Source: an uncultured Pelagibacteraceae bacterium
Lineage (GTDB): Bacteria; Pseudomonadota; Alphaproteobacteria; Pelagibacterales; Pelagibacteraceae
Direction of reading: 5' to 3'
Length of the DNA: 42,117 bases
NCBI GenBank assembly: GCA_902558585.1
Contig: CACEEO010000008.1
Span: 1 to 42,117, forward strand
Below the pieces are notes generated by a model that saw only the letters and a list, made by a program, of their open reading frames with translations, made no database searches and had not been told where the DNA came from. Of the stretch, positions 30,801-39,952 are shown one piece after another; position 1 is the first letter of the stretch, and the number at the start of each line of letters is the position of its first letter. The position numbers and the translations under genes were made by a program.

Positions 30801-32361
30801 TAAAAAAATGGTATAACGGTCTATACCTATCTGACAAAACAGCCAATGGTGTATCGTCCCCCATAGATCCAGTTGCTTCTTTAGCATCTTCTGCCATAGG
30901 ATGTAGTATGAGCTCAAGGTCTTCTAAACTTATTCCAAAAGTATATTGCCTTCTTCTTAAATCGTCTCCCGAAAAAGAATTTTTTTCATCTGAAATAGTT
31001 AACTTATCATCTAGGTCGATAATTTGTGAATTAAAGTGTTTATACTCTTTGGCTAAATAATCTTTTATTTGCTTATTAGTAAATACTTTACCTTTTTCTA
31101 TTCTAACTCCAATTATTTCCCCAGGACCCAATCTTCCCTTTGACAAAATTCTTTTTTCATTTAATTCAATCATTCCCGTTTCAGAGCCTGCAAATAATAG
31201 TTTGTCTTTTGTAATTGCGTATCTTAAAGGTCTTAATCCATTTCTATCATTTGCGGCTATAACCCACTCATTATCAGTTCCAGCAATAGCAGCTGGTCCG
31301 TCCCATGGCTCCATAGTACTGTTTAAAAAATTAAATAATTGTTGGTGATCTTTTGGTAGAGTTTTATTTTTTTTAGACCATGCGTCTGGAACTAACATAA
31401 GCTTCGCCAAAGGCGCAGGCTGACCAGATATATTTAATAATTCAAAAACATTGTCTAATGCAGCAGAGTCTGATGCTCCCTGTTGTATAACAGGTTTTAA
31501 ATTCTCAACATCGTCAAAAAGGGGACTGTTCATCTCTTGTTCATGAACTTTCATCCAATTTTTATTTCCTCTATAAGTATTAATTTCTCCATTATGCGCT
31601 ATAGCTCTAAAGGGTTGAGCTAAATTCCAGCTAGGTGCTGTGTTTGTTGAAAATCTTTGATGAAAAATAGCAAACCTTGAAACAAATCTCTCATCTTTTA
31701 GATCAAGGTAGAAATCTGAGATAGCTTCAGCTAAAAACATTCCCTTGTAAATGATAGATTTAGAACTCAATGAACAAATATAAAAATTGTTTAAAGACTT
31801 TTTAAAAGCTTCATTTTCTATCTTTCTTCTAGTTTCATAAATTTTTCTTTCTAAATCTTTATTTGTTAATTCTGGATCATAAGGTTTAAACAATACTTGA
31901 ATAATTTCAGGCATTGTTTGGAATGCCTTTTCTCCTAAAACTTTTGGATTAACTGGAACTTGTCTCCAGCCATAAATACTAAAATCATTTTTAGTTAATT
32001 CACTTTCAACAATAGTTTTGCAACTTTCTTGTGCTGCGTAATCATTCCGAGGTAGAAATATCATGCCCACACATATTTCAGAATTGTCATGTGTGTGTCC
32101 TGTCACTTCTATCTTTTCAATAAAGAAATCTTTTGGTATTTCAACATGTATCCCAGCCCCATCACCAGTTTTCCCATCGGCATCTACAGCGCCTCTATGC
32201 CAAACTGCTTTTAATGCTTCAATACCATACTCTACAACTTTACGAGATTTTTTACCTTCAGTTGATGCAATTATACCAACACCACAAGCATCATGCTCCA
32301 TGTCTTCTGAATAAACATTATTTTCTTTTAAAAGGTGAAGGTTTTTTTTATAATTTTCCAT
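27856..32361 (-). CDS. gltB: Glutamate synthase (NADPH) large subunit
   Basis: GltB makes two glutamates from glutamine and 2-oxoglutarate, in a complex with GltD. It has 1501 residues, full length. A 25-residue propeptide precedes the nucleophile Cys26 (EHDACGVG) of the class II glutamine amidotransferase domain. A central domain, the FMN-binding synthase domain ([22 protein letters not shown]) and the 3Fe-4S cysteines ([11 protein letters not shown], about residue 1127) come next. The C-terminal GXGXG beta-helix domain ([27 protein letters not shown]) closes the chain. The ATG overlaps the gltD stop by one base, so the small subunit is translated first. Confidence 0.98.
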   Translation of the reverse strand: [1501 protein letters not shown]

Positions 32362-33800
32362 TAAGCCACTCTTTTTTCCACTTTAGATTTACTCTCTAGA
32401 TAAGTTTTAATTGAAGCTGCTGCATCTCTTCCATCTTTTATCGCCCAAACAACTAATGAAGCTCCTCTAACTATATCACCAGCAGCAAACACCCCTTTTA
32501 TATTTGTTTCCATAGTATCAAAATCTGTTTTAATAGTTCCCCACTTTGTTACTTGTAATTCACTACTATCAAATAAATTTGGTAAATCCTCAGGATCAAA
32601 ACCTAGTGCTTTGATAACCATATCTGCTTTTGTTTCGTAACTTGAGCCTTCTTCTACTTGTGGCTTTCTTCTTCCTGTCTCATCTGGATCACCTAATTTA
32701 ATTTGATCTACAATTATTTTTTCTACTTTATTTTTACCTTTAAATTCTTTAGGACTTGATAACCAAACAAACTCAACACCTTCTTCTTCTGCGTTTGCAA
32801 CTTCTCTAGCAGATCCTGGCATATTTTCTTTATCTCTTCTATACAAACATTTAACAGATTTTGCCTTCTGTCTTATAGAAGTTCTTACACAATCCATTGC
32901 TGTGTCACCTCCACCGATTACAACAATATCTTTACCTTCTGCGTTTAAAATTCCCTTATCAAACAACTCAACATCATCTCCTAGACCTTTTTTATTAGAT
33001 GCTGTTAAAAAATCCATTGCAGGAAAAATATTATCAAGATCATTTCCAGGTAAGTTTACTTCTCTTGCTTTATAAACTCCTGTAGCAATTAAAATTGCAT
33101 CGTGTTTTTTTCTCAATTGGTCTAGGCTAGCATCCTTACCAACTTCAAAATTTTGAACAAATTCAATTCCTCCATCCTTTAAGAGTTTTGTTCTTCGCTC
33201 TACAACTTCTTTTTCTAATTTAAAATTTGGAATTCCATAAATTAATAATCCTCCTGCTCTATCATATCTATCGTAGACAGTAATTTTATATCCATTTTTT
33301 CTTAATTGTTCTGCAGCAGCTAAACCAGCAGGGCCTGCTCCTATAATTCCTACGCTTTGACTTTTTTCATTCGTTACCTTAATTGGTTTTACCCAACCTT
33401 CAGCCCAAGCATTATCTGTAATATATTTTTCTACTGATCCAATAGTTACTGTTCCATGACCAGACTGTTCAATTACACAATTTCCCTCGCATAATCTATC
33501 TTGAGGGCAAATTCGGCCACACACTTCAGGCATATTGTTTGTGCTTTGCGATAACTCATACGCCTCTTTTAATCTTCCCTCTGCTGTCAGTTTAAGCCAA
33601 TCTGGAATGTTGTTACTTAAAGGACAATGAACTTGGCAAAAAGGTACTCCACATTGCGAACACCTACTCGACTGTTCTTTGGCTTTTTCATTGATATACT
33701 CGTCATAAATTTCCTTAAAATCTTTCTTTCTCGTATCAACTTCTCTTTTAGGTGGAGTTTGTTGACCTATTTTAACAAATTTGAGCATTTTATCTGGCAT
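32361..33800 (-). CDS. gltD: Glutamate synthase (NADPH) small subunit
   Basis: GltD passes electrons from NADPH through FAD and two 4Fe-4S clusters to GltB. It has 479 residues. N-terminal cysteines for the clusters lie in CSQCGVPFCQVHCPLSNNIP (about 47-66) and CGRICPQDRLCEGNC (about 94-108). The FAD GxGxxG is GAGPAGLAAAEQL and the NADPH one is VIGGGDTAMDCV, with a late FAD motif GVFAAGDIVRG. It starts next to a 183-bp divergent spacer shared with uppP that carries inverted repeats, the likely control region of the gltDB operon. Confidence 0.97.
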   Translation of the reverse strand: MPDKMLKFVKIGQQTPPKREVDTRKKDFKEIYDEYINEKAKEQSSRCSQCGVPFCQVHCPLSNNIPDWLKLTAEGRLKEAYELSQSTNNMPEVCGRICPQDRLCEGNCVIEQSGHGTVTIGSVEKYITDNAWAEGWVKPIKVTNEKSQSVGIIGAGPAGLAAAEQLRKNGYKITVYDRYDRAGGLLIYGIPNFKLEKEVVERRTKLLKDGGIEFVQNFEVGKDASLDQLRKKHDAILIATGVYKAREVNLPGNDLDNIFPAMDFLTASNKKGLGDDVELFDKGILNAEGKDIVVIGGGDTAMDCVRTSIRQKAKSVKCLYRRDKENMPGSAREVANAEEEGVEFVWLSSPKEFKGKNKVEKIIVDQIKLGDPDETGRRKPQVEEGSSYETKADMVIKALGFDPEDLPNLFDSSELQVTKWGTIKTDFDTMETNIKGVFAAGDIVRGASLVVWAIKDGRDAAASIKTYLESKSKVEKRVA

Positions 33801-33983
33801 AATATTATTTAGATTTTGGCAAAATATACATTGATTTATGTATATAAAGCATAAAATAGGTCATATATATTGACCTTAATTTTTAAATTATTACCACCAA
33901 TAAACAAGTTTTTAATTATTGCATAGCTATTATGCTTAAATCGAATTGTTTTAAATAAATAATTTATAAGTTACGAAGAAATA
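33801..33983. promoter_or_regulatory. Divergent gltD/uppP control region with three inverted repeats
   Basis: This 183-bp spacer, the longest gene-free stretch of the window, contains three dyads: TTTATG-N9-CATAAA (33835-33855), AGGTCA-N7-TGACCT (33858-33876) and GCATA-N5-TATGC (33921-33935). All are candidate operator sites or weak RNA hairpins. The middle one is the most regular. A purine-rich GAAGAA lies just before the uppP ATG. No confident -35/-10 pair could be fixed for either gene and no known riboswitch is recognised. Confidence 0.45.
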
Positions 33984-34748
33984 ATGTTTCAAAATATTAT
34001 AGAAATTTTAATTCTCTCTGCAATTCAAGGAATATCTGAATTTCTTCCTATTAGTTCTTCTGCTCATTTAATTTTGGTTTCTACTTTATATGAATTTAAA
34101 TCTAGCTCTTTGCTTATTGATATCAGCCTTCATCTAGGTTCACTAATAGCAATAATTTATTTTTTTAAAGATGAATTGTTTGATATCAGAAAAAATAAAA
34201 GAATTTTAAATTTAATTGTATTAGGATCTATTCCATTAATAATTGTTGGATACATACTTTATAGTACAAATTTAATTTATCAGTTAAGAAATTTAGAAGT
34301 CATTGCTTGGACTACTTTAATATTCGCAATTATTTTATATATCTCAGACAAAAATCGATTTGATAAAAAAATTTCATCAAATTTAAATTTTCAGTCAATA
34401 ATATTTATAGGTGTTTTCCAAATTTTCTCTCTTGTTCCTGGAGTGAGTAGGGCAGGAATTACTATAACAGCTGCGAGAATTTTAAAATTTAATAGAGTAG
34501 ATTCAAGTAAGATATCTTTTTTACTTTCAATCCCAGCATTGGCTGGAGCTAGTGTCTTAAGCTTGAAAGATGTTTTTGAACAATCAATTCAGTTTAATTA
34601 CTTAGTTGTTATCGCAATTATATCCTCTTTTATTTTTTCTTTTCTAACAGTTAAATTCTTTTTAATTTATATAAATAAATTTTCAATGAACGCGTTTGTA
34701 ATTTATAGAATAATAATTGCTTTAATTTTATTTAGTTTAATTTATTAA
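33984..34748 (+). CDS. uppP: Undecaprenyl-diphosphatase UppP (BacA)
   Basis: UppP dephosphorylates undecaprenyl diphosphate at the membrane to recycle the lipid carrier for peptidoglycan and surface glycans. The 254-residue, highly hydrophobic protein has both family motifs: GISEFLPISSSAHL (about 16-29) and VPGVSRAG (about 151-158). About seven to eight membrane segments are visible. It is divergent from gltD and its stop overlaps the EamA transporter stop by 4 bp. Confidence 0.96.
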   Translation: MFQNIIEILILSAIQGISEFLPISSSAHLILVSTLYEFKSSSLLIDISLHLGSLIAIIYFFKDELFDIRKNKRILNLIVLGSIPLIIVGYILYSTNLIYQLRNLEVIAWTTLIFAIILYISDKNRFDKKISSNLNFQSIIFIGVFQIFSLVPGVSRAGITITAARILKFNRVDSSKISFLLSIPALAGASVLSLKDVFEQSIQFNYLVVIAIISSFIFSFLTVKFFLIYINKFSMNAFVIYRIIIALILFSLIY

Positions 34749-35638
34749 GTATATTTCTTTTTAATTAAAGGCAGTAATTGAGACAAGAGAACTCCACATA
34801 GAATAAAAAAGCATCCAAGTAAATTATTAACATCTAGAATTTGATTTAAAATAAACCAAGCAGCTATAGTCGCAAATACACCTTCAAGAGAAAAAATTAT
34901 AGCTGCAGGTGCTGGAGTAATATTACGCTGGGCATAAATTTGTAATACAAATGCAAATCCACCAGATAATATACCTGCATATAAAATTGAATAAATTTCC
35001 ATTAAAATATTACTTAAAATAAATTCTTCATAAATAATTCCAATTATAAATGAAAAAATAGCCACAATTAAAGTCTGCGCAGCTCCTAAAGTAAGTGGCA
35101 GATTGTATTTAGTTATAATGATCCCAGTAAAAATGATATGAGTGCTCCAAAATAGAGCTCCGAGAACAACTAAAGTATCTCCTAATCTTACTGTTGCATC
35201 ATGAAAATTTGTTAATAAATATCCTCCAATTAAACATAGAACTACAGAAGGCCATACACTCCAATGTATTGATTTTTTACCAAACAAAAAAATGATAATC
35301 GGTACCATTGGCACATAAAAAATTGTAAAAAAAGCAGCATTTGCAACATCTGTATAAAGCAAAGCAACTTGTTGTAGTGCTGAGCCTAAGAATAAAGAAA
35401 TTCCAATTAATAATGAATAAATTATGAAAGTTTTTTTATCTAATTTAAATTCTGATTTAAAATTTTTTAATTCAAATAAAATCATAAGTGGAATTATGGC
35501 TAGAAAACCAACAAAAAACCTCACAGCATTAAATGTAAAAGGGCCAATATTATCCATGCCCGTATCTTGGGCAATAAAAGTTGTTCCCCAAATAAAAGTG
35601 CACAATAAGGCACTAAATAATGATATGGATTTACTCAT
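34745..35638 (-). CDS. EamA/DMT-superfamily transporter
   Basis: This is an inner-membrane permease of 297 residues with about ten hydrophobic segments arranged as two EamA repeats. The first begins LFSALLCTFIWGTTFIAQDTG and the second LVVLGALFWSTHIIFTGII. Members export or import small metabolites, and the substrate is not readable. The start is only 6 bp after the aceF stop, so it is probably co-transcribed with the pyruvate dehydrogenase genes. Whether that reflects a metabolic link is open. Confidence 0.88.
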   Translation of the reverse strand: MSKSISLFSALLCTFIWGTTFIAQDTGMDNIGPFTFNAVRFFVGFLAIIPLMILFELKNFKSEFKLDKKTFIIYSLLIGISLFLGSALQQVALLYTDVANAAFFTIFYVPMVPIIIFLFGKKSIHWSVWPSVVLCLIGGYLLTNFHDATVRLGDTLVVLGALFWSTHIIFTGIIITKYNLPLTLGAAQTLIVAIFSFIIGIIYEEFILSNILMEIYSILYAGILSGGFAFVLQIYAQRNITPAPAAIIFSLEGVFATIAAWFILNQILDVNNLLGCFFILCGVLLSQLLPLIKKKYT

Positions 35639-35644
35639 TCTTAA

Positions 35645-36907
35645 TTAGACAGCTAGTTTATAGGCAAAATTTTTGCCTAAGTTTTCTTTTAGATCATTAT
35701 TAAACCTAGCTGCTTCTGCACCATCAATAATTCTGTGATCATAAGATAAAGAAATTGGCAGCATAGTCCTAGTTTGAAACTTTCCATTCATAAAAATTTG
35801 TTTTTTTTCTGATCTTCCTACTCCTAATATAGCAACTTCAGGATAATTAATTATAGGAGTAAAAAATGAACCTCCTATACCACCTAAACTCGTAATCGTC
35901 ATCGAACCGCCAAACAATTCTTTTTTATCAATTTTTAAATTTCTGCAAAGTTCGCTTACCTCTTTTAATTCTTTACTTATCAGAGAAATTTTTTTGTTAT
36001 TTGCATTTCTTATTTTTGGAACCATTAATCCATTTGGCGTGTCAACTGCTATCCCAATATGGTAATATTTTTTTAAAGTCATTTTTCCAGTCTCAATTTC
36101 GTCGATAGAAGAATTAAAACTAGGAAATTTCTTAAGAGATGCAACCAAAGCCTTTATTATAAATGCTAGAGGTGTAATTTTAATTTTTTCTCCAGTATAC
36201 ATATCAGTTAATGAACTTCTAAAACTTTCCATCTCCGTTATGTCGGCTTCATCGTGATTTGTAACATGAGGAATTGTTGTCCATGAATTTGTAAGATATT
36301 TTGATGATAATTTTTTTACTCTTGGTATGTCTTTAATTTCTATTTCACCAAAATCAGAATGTTCATATTCATTTTTAATTTTATCTGGTTTGCTATCTTT
36401 TATTACAACGTTGTTTTTTGAATTAGATGAAACAAATTTTTTAATATCATCTTCAACAACTCGGCCATCTTTCTGGCTTCCCGCTACTTGATTAATATCT
36501 ACTCCAAGTTCTCTAGCAAATTTTCTAGCTTTTGGACTTGCAGATGAAATGTCTGAAATATTATTTTTAGAAAATGTTTTTTCTTGGATTTCAGGTTTTA
36601 TTACCTCATTATTTTTTGACTCTTTTTCAATTTTTGGTTTTTCTTTAACCTCTTCCTTTTTAACTTCTGAATCACTATCTACAGTTAAAATTAAGTCGCC
36701 CTCAGAAACTTTGTCTCCTACTTTTATTTTTAAATTTTTAATTTTACCTTCTAAATTTGATGGTATTTCTACGCTAGATTTATCACTTTCAATTGTTATT
36801 AGTGCATCATTTTTTTTAATTGATTGACCTTCGGTAACTAATACCTCAATAACCTCAACATCTTTAAAATCTCCAATATTAGGTACTTTAATCTCAGTTT
36901 CTAACAT
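35645..36907 (-). CDS. aceF: Pyruvate dehydrogenase E2, dihydrolipoyl acetyltransferase
   Basis: E2 forms the core of the pyruvate dehydrogenase complex and moves the acetyl group from lipoamide to CoA. It has 420 residues. There is one lipoyl domain (1 to about 76; lipoyl lysine Lys43 in IESDKSSVEIPS), a Lys/Glu-rich linker, and a peripheral-subunit-binding domain (ASPKARKFARELG..GRVVEDDIKKF, about 123-157). The catalytic domain has the active-site SYDHRIIDG near residues 388-396. The ATG overlaps the aceE stop by one base. Its lipoyl domain closely resembles that at the N-terminus of AceE. E3 (lpd) is not in the window. Confidence 0.95.
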   Translation of the reverse strand: MLETEIKVPNIGDFKDVEVIEVLVTEGQSIKKNDALITIESDKSSVEIPSNLEGKIKNLKIKVGDKVSEGDLILTVDSDSEVKKEEVKEKPKIEKESKNNEVIKPEIQEKTFSKNNISDISSASPKARKFARELGVDINQVAGSQKDGRVVEDDIKKFVSSNSKNNVVIKDSKPDKIKNEYEHSDFGEIEIKDIPRVKKLSSKYLTNSWTTIPHVTNHDEADITEMESFRSSLTDMYTGEKIKITPLAFIIKALVASLKKFPSFNSSIDEIETGKMTLKKYYHIGIAVDTPNGLMVPKIRNANNKKISLISKELKEVSELCRNLKIDKKELFGGSMTITSLGGIGGSFFTPIINYPEVAILGVGRSEKKQIFMNGKFQTRTMLPISLSYDHRIIDGAEAARFNNDLKENLGKNFAYKLAV

Positions 36908-39900
36908 TATAATTTTGTTGGCATTGGTTTGTTGGTATCAATATTATACTTCTTCATTGCATCTTTTGCATGTTTGGAAGTAATAAGCTGTTCTTTTGCT
37001 AAAATACTTAAACCATAAGCAACCAAATGTTCTTTATCTACCTCAAAAAATTTTCTTAAATTTTTTCTTGTATCACTTCTTCCAAAACCATCTGCTCCTA
37101 ATGAATAAAAGCTTTTATTAGTATAAGGTCTGATTTGATCTGAATTCATTCTCATATAATCAGATGCAGCCATAATTGGGCCCTCTGTTTGGCCCAGGCA
37201 TTGCTCAACATAAGATTTTTTAGGTTCTTTATCAGGATTCAAAAGATTAAATCTTTCTACCTCCATTCCATCTTTTCTTAATTCATTAAAACTTGTTACA
37301 CTCCATATCTCACTGTCAATTTGATAATCATTTTGTAAAATCTCTGCAGCAGACATCATTTCTCTTAAGATTGTTCCTGATCCTAAAAGTTGGATTTTAG
37401 TTTTTTTGTATTTGTTAAATTCTTTTATTTTATACATGCCCTTTAAAATGCCTTCCTCACAATTTTTATCTTTTGGCATTTCTGGATGTGAGTAATTTTC
37501 ATTCATTGTTGTAATATAATAAAAAACATTCTCATTTTTTTCATGCATTCTTCTTAAACCTTCTCGAAAAATTACCGCTAATTCATAATGAAATGTAGGA
37601 TCATAAGTTACACAATTTGGAATAGTTGATGCAATCAAATGACTATGCCCATCCTGGTGTTGTAAGCCTTCTCCAGCTAATGTTGTTCTTCCAGCTGTTG
37701 CACCCACTAAAAATCCTCTAGCCTGACTATCCCCAGCCGCCCAAGCTAAATCTCCTATCCTTTGAAATCCAAACATTGAATAAAAAATATAAATTGGGAT
37801 CATTTCAATATCATGATTAGTATATGCAGTGGCAGCAGCAATCCATGAAGACATAGCACCAGCTTCATTGATACCTTCCTCTAAAACTTGACCACTTTTA
37901 TCTTCTCTATAAGAACTTAATTGAGCTGCATCCTCAGGTTCATATTTTTGCCCCTCATGTGCATAAATTCCAATTTTTTGAAAAAAACCTTCCATACCAA
38001 AAGTTCTAGCTTCATCTGGAATAATTGGAACTAATCTAGGAGATATATTTTTATCTCTTAATAAATTGGTTAACATTCTTACTAAGGCCATAGTAGTAGA
38101 CATTTCTTTTTCACCAGTTGATACTTTCATGAAATCGAAAATATCTTTTGAGGGTGCTTTGATTGGTTTAGCGAAAGTCGAACGTTCGGGTAAATATCCA
38201 CCTAATTTAATTCTTCTGTCTTTTATGTATTTTATTTCTGGAGATTTTTCGTCAGGCCTAAAGTATTCAATATTTCTCACCTGTTCATCTGTTAAAGGAA
38301 CATCAAATCGATCCCTGTAATACATCAAATCATCAACATCTAATTTTTTAGTTTGGTGAGTAGTATTCACACTTTCACCTGATTTTCCCATTCCATAACC
38401 TTTAATAGTTTTAGCGATAATTACTGTTGGACTTCCTTGATGTTTAGTCGCTTTATCGTATGCTGCAAAAACTTTATGGGGATCGTGTCCACCCCTATTT
38501 AATCTCCAAATATCTTTGTCTGACATGCTCGAAACTAATTCTAATGCTTCAGGAGATTTTCCAAAAAACTTTTCTCTCACATAAGCACCGTCTCTTGCTT
38601 TCATTGCTTGATATTCACCATCTACAGTCTCGTTCATAATTTTTATTAAATCACCAGTTTTATCATTAGCAAGCAATGAGTCCCAATATGATCCCCAAAT
38701 AACTTTTATTACATTCCAACCAGTACCTCTAAAACTTCCTTCAAGTTCTTGAATAATTTTTCCATTACCTCTAACTGGACCATCCAATCTTTGAAGGTTG
38801 CAGTTAACAACAAAAATTAAATTATCTAAATTCTCTCTTGCAGCCAGACCAATTGCTCCCATCGACTCTGGCTCATCCATTTCTCCATCGCCTAAAAAGG
38901 CCCACACTTTTCTTCCTTCATCTTTAATCAAACCTCTATTGATTAAATATTTCATATACCTAGCTTGATATATGGCAAGCATTGGGCCTAACCCCATGGA
39001 TACAGTGGGGAACTGCCAAAATTTTGGCATTAACCAAGGGTGAGGATATGACGATAGACCTCCTGACTTTACCTCTTGTCTAAAGCTATCTAATTGTTTC
39101 TCATTTAATCTGCCTTCTAAGAATGCCCTTGCATACATTCCTGGAGCACTATGCCCTTGAAAGTAAATTAAATCTCCACCAAATTTATTATTTTTTGCTC
39201 TCCAAAAATGGTTCATACCAACATCATATAATGTTGCAGCTGATGCAAATGTACCGATGTGTCCACCAAGCTCAGGATGTTTTTTATTTGCTCGAACTAC
39301 CATTGCTGCTGCATTCCATCTAATTAACGATCTAATTCTTCTTTCAATATTTTGATCACCACTAGATTTTACTTCAGCCTCAGGAGGTATTGTATTAATG
39401 TATGGTGTGTTTTGAGTATAAGGAATATTTGCTCCTTCACGATAAGCTTTGTTAATTAATTCTTTAATTAAAAAATGAGCTCTTTGATTTCCATCTTTCG
39501 AAATAACTGCAGATAAAGACTCTAACCAATCTTGAGTTTCAAGTGGATCAATATCAGCTCCATTGACTACTTGAATTGTAGATTGTTTTTTCTCAATTAT
39601 GGGTTCAGATATAATTTTTTTTTCCTCTTTTTTTTCAGCCATTGCTTCTTCGGCTTGTTTAATTATATTTTCTGTATCTTTTGGAAGAGTGCTTTCTGAT
39701 GACGATTTTGATAATGATGTAAGATTAAGCAATAAATCACCTTTGGAAACTTTATCACCAACTTTAACTGCTAAGCTATCTACTTTTCCAGCAATTGTAG
39801 AAGGGATTTCAACACTTGATTTGTCACTTTCAATTGTAACTATTGGATCATTTTCTTTAATTTGATCACCAGGTTTTACAAGTATCTCTATAACCTCAAC

Positions 39901-39945
39901 ATTTTCAAAGTCACCAATGTCAGGAACAAGTAATTTTTCGCTCAT
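36907..39945 (-). CDS. aceE: Pyruvate dehydrogenase E1, homodimeric, with N-terminal lipoyl domain
   Basis: E1 decarboxylates pyruvate with thiamine diphosphate and acetylates lipoyl groups. The protein has 1012 residues, about 125 more than E. coli AceE. The extra part is a full lipoyl domain at 1 to about 76 (VPDIGDFENVEVIEILVKPG; Lys42 in TIESDKSSVEIPS) plus a charged linker to about 125. The normal homodimeric E1 follows: NGADIDPLETQDWLESL (129 on), GHIGTFASAATLY, and the thiamine motif GDGEMDEPE (352-360) to NCN (381-383). The fusion is in one continuous frame with no sign of assembly error. It is the first gene of aceE-aceF-EamA. Confidence 0.96.
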   Translation of the reverse strand: MSEKLLVPDIGDFENVEVIEILVKPGDQIKENDPIVTIESDKSSVEIPSTIAGKVDSLAVKVGDKVSKGDLLLNLTSLSKSSSESTLPKDTENIIKQAEEAMAEKKEEKKIISEPIIEKKQSTIQVVNGADIDPLETQDWLESLSAVISKDGNQRAHFLIKELINKAYREGANIPYTQNTPYINTIPPEAEVKSSGDQNIERRIRSLIRWNAAAMVVRANKKHPELGGHIGTFASAATLYDVGMNHFWRAKNNKFGGDLIYFQGHSAPGMYARAFLEGRLNEKQLDSFRQEVKSGGLSSYPHPWLMPKFWQFPTVSMGLGPMLAIYQARYMKYLINRGLIKDEGRKVWAFLGDGEMDEPESMGAIGLAARENLDNLIFVVNCNLQRLDGPVRGNGKIIQELEGSFRGTGWNVIKVIWGSYWDSLLANDKTGDLIKIMNETVDGEYQAMKARDGAYVREKFFGKSPEALELVSSMSDKDIWRLNRGGHDPHKVFAAYDKATKHQGSPTVIIAKTIKGYGMGKSGESVNTTHQTKKLDVDDLMYYRDRFDVPLTDEQVRNIEYFRPDEKSPEIKYIKDRRIKLGGYLPERSTFAKPIKAPSKDIFDFMKVSTGEKEMSTTMALVRMLTNLLRDKNISPRLVPIIPDEARTFGMEGFFQKIGIYAHEGQKYEPEDAAQLSSYREDKSGQVLEEGINEAGAMSSWIAAATAYTNHDIEMIPIYIFYSMFGFQRIGDLAWAAGDSQARGFLVGATAGRTTLAGEGLQHQDGHSHLIASTIPNCVTYDPTFHYELAVIFREGLRRMHEKNENVFYYITTMNENYSHPEMPKDKNCEEGILKGMYKIKEFNKYKKTKIQLLGSGTILREMMSAAEILQNDYQIDSEIWSVTSFNELRKDGMEVERFNLLNPDKEPKKSYVEQCLGQTEGPIMAASDYMRMNSDQIRPYTNKSFYSLGADGFGRSDTRKNLRKFFEVDKEHLVAYGLSILAKEQLITSKHAKDAMKKYNIDTNKPMPTKL

Positions 39946-39952
39946 TTTTTAA

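Noticed and set aside
28109..32399. Plus-strand frames opposite gltB (28109-28315, 32063-32314, 32133-32399)
   Set aside because: They lie wholly or mostly inside gltB, have low-complexity translations and no start-site context; they are shadows of gltB.
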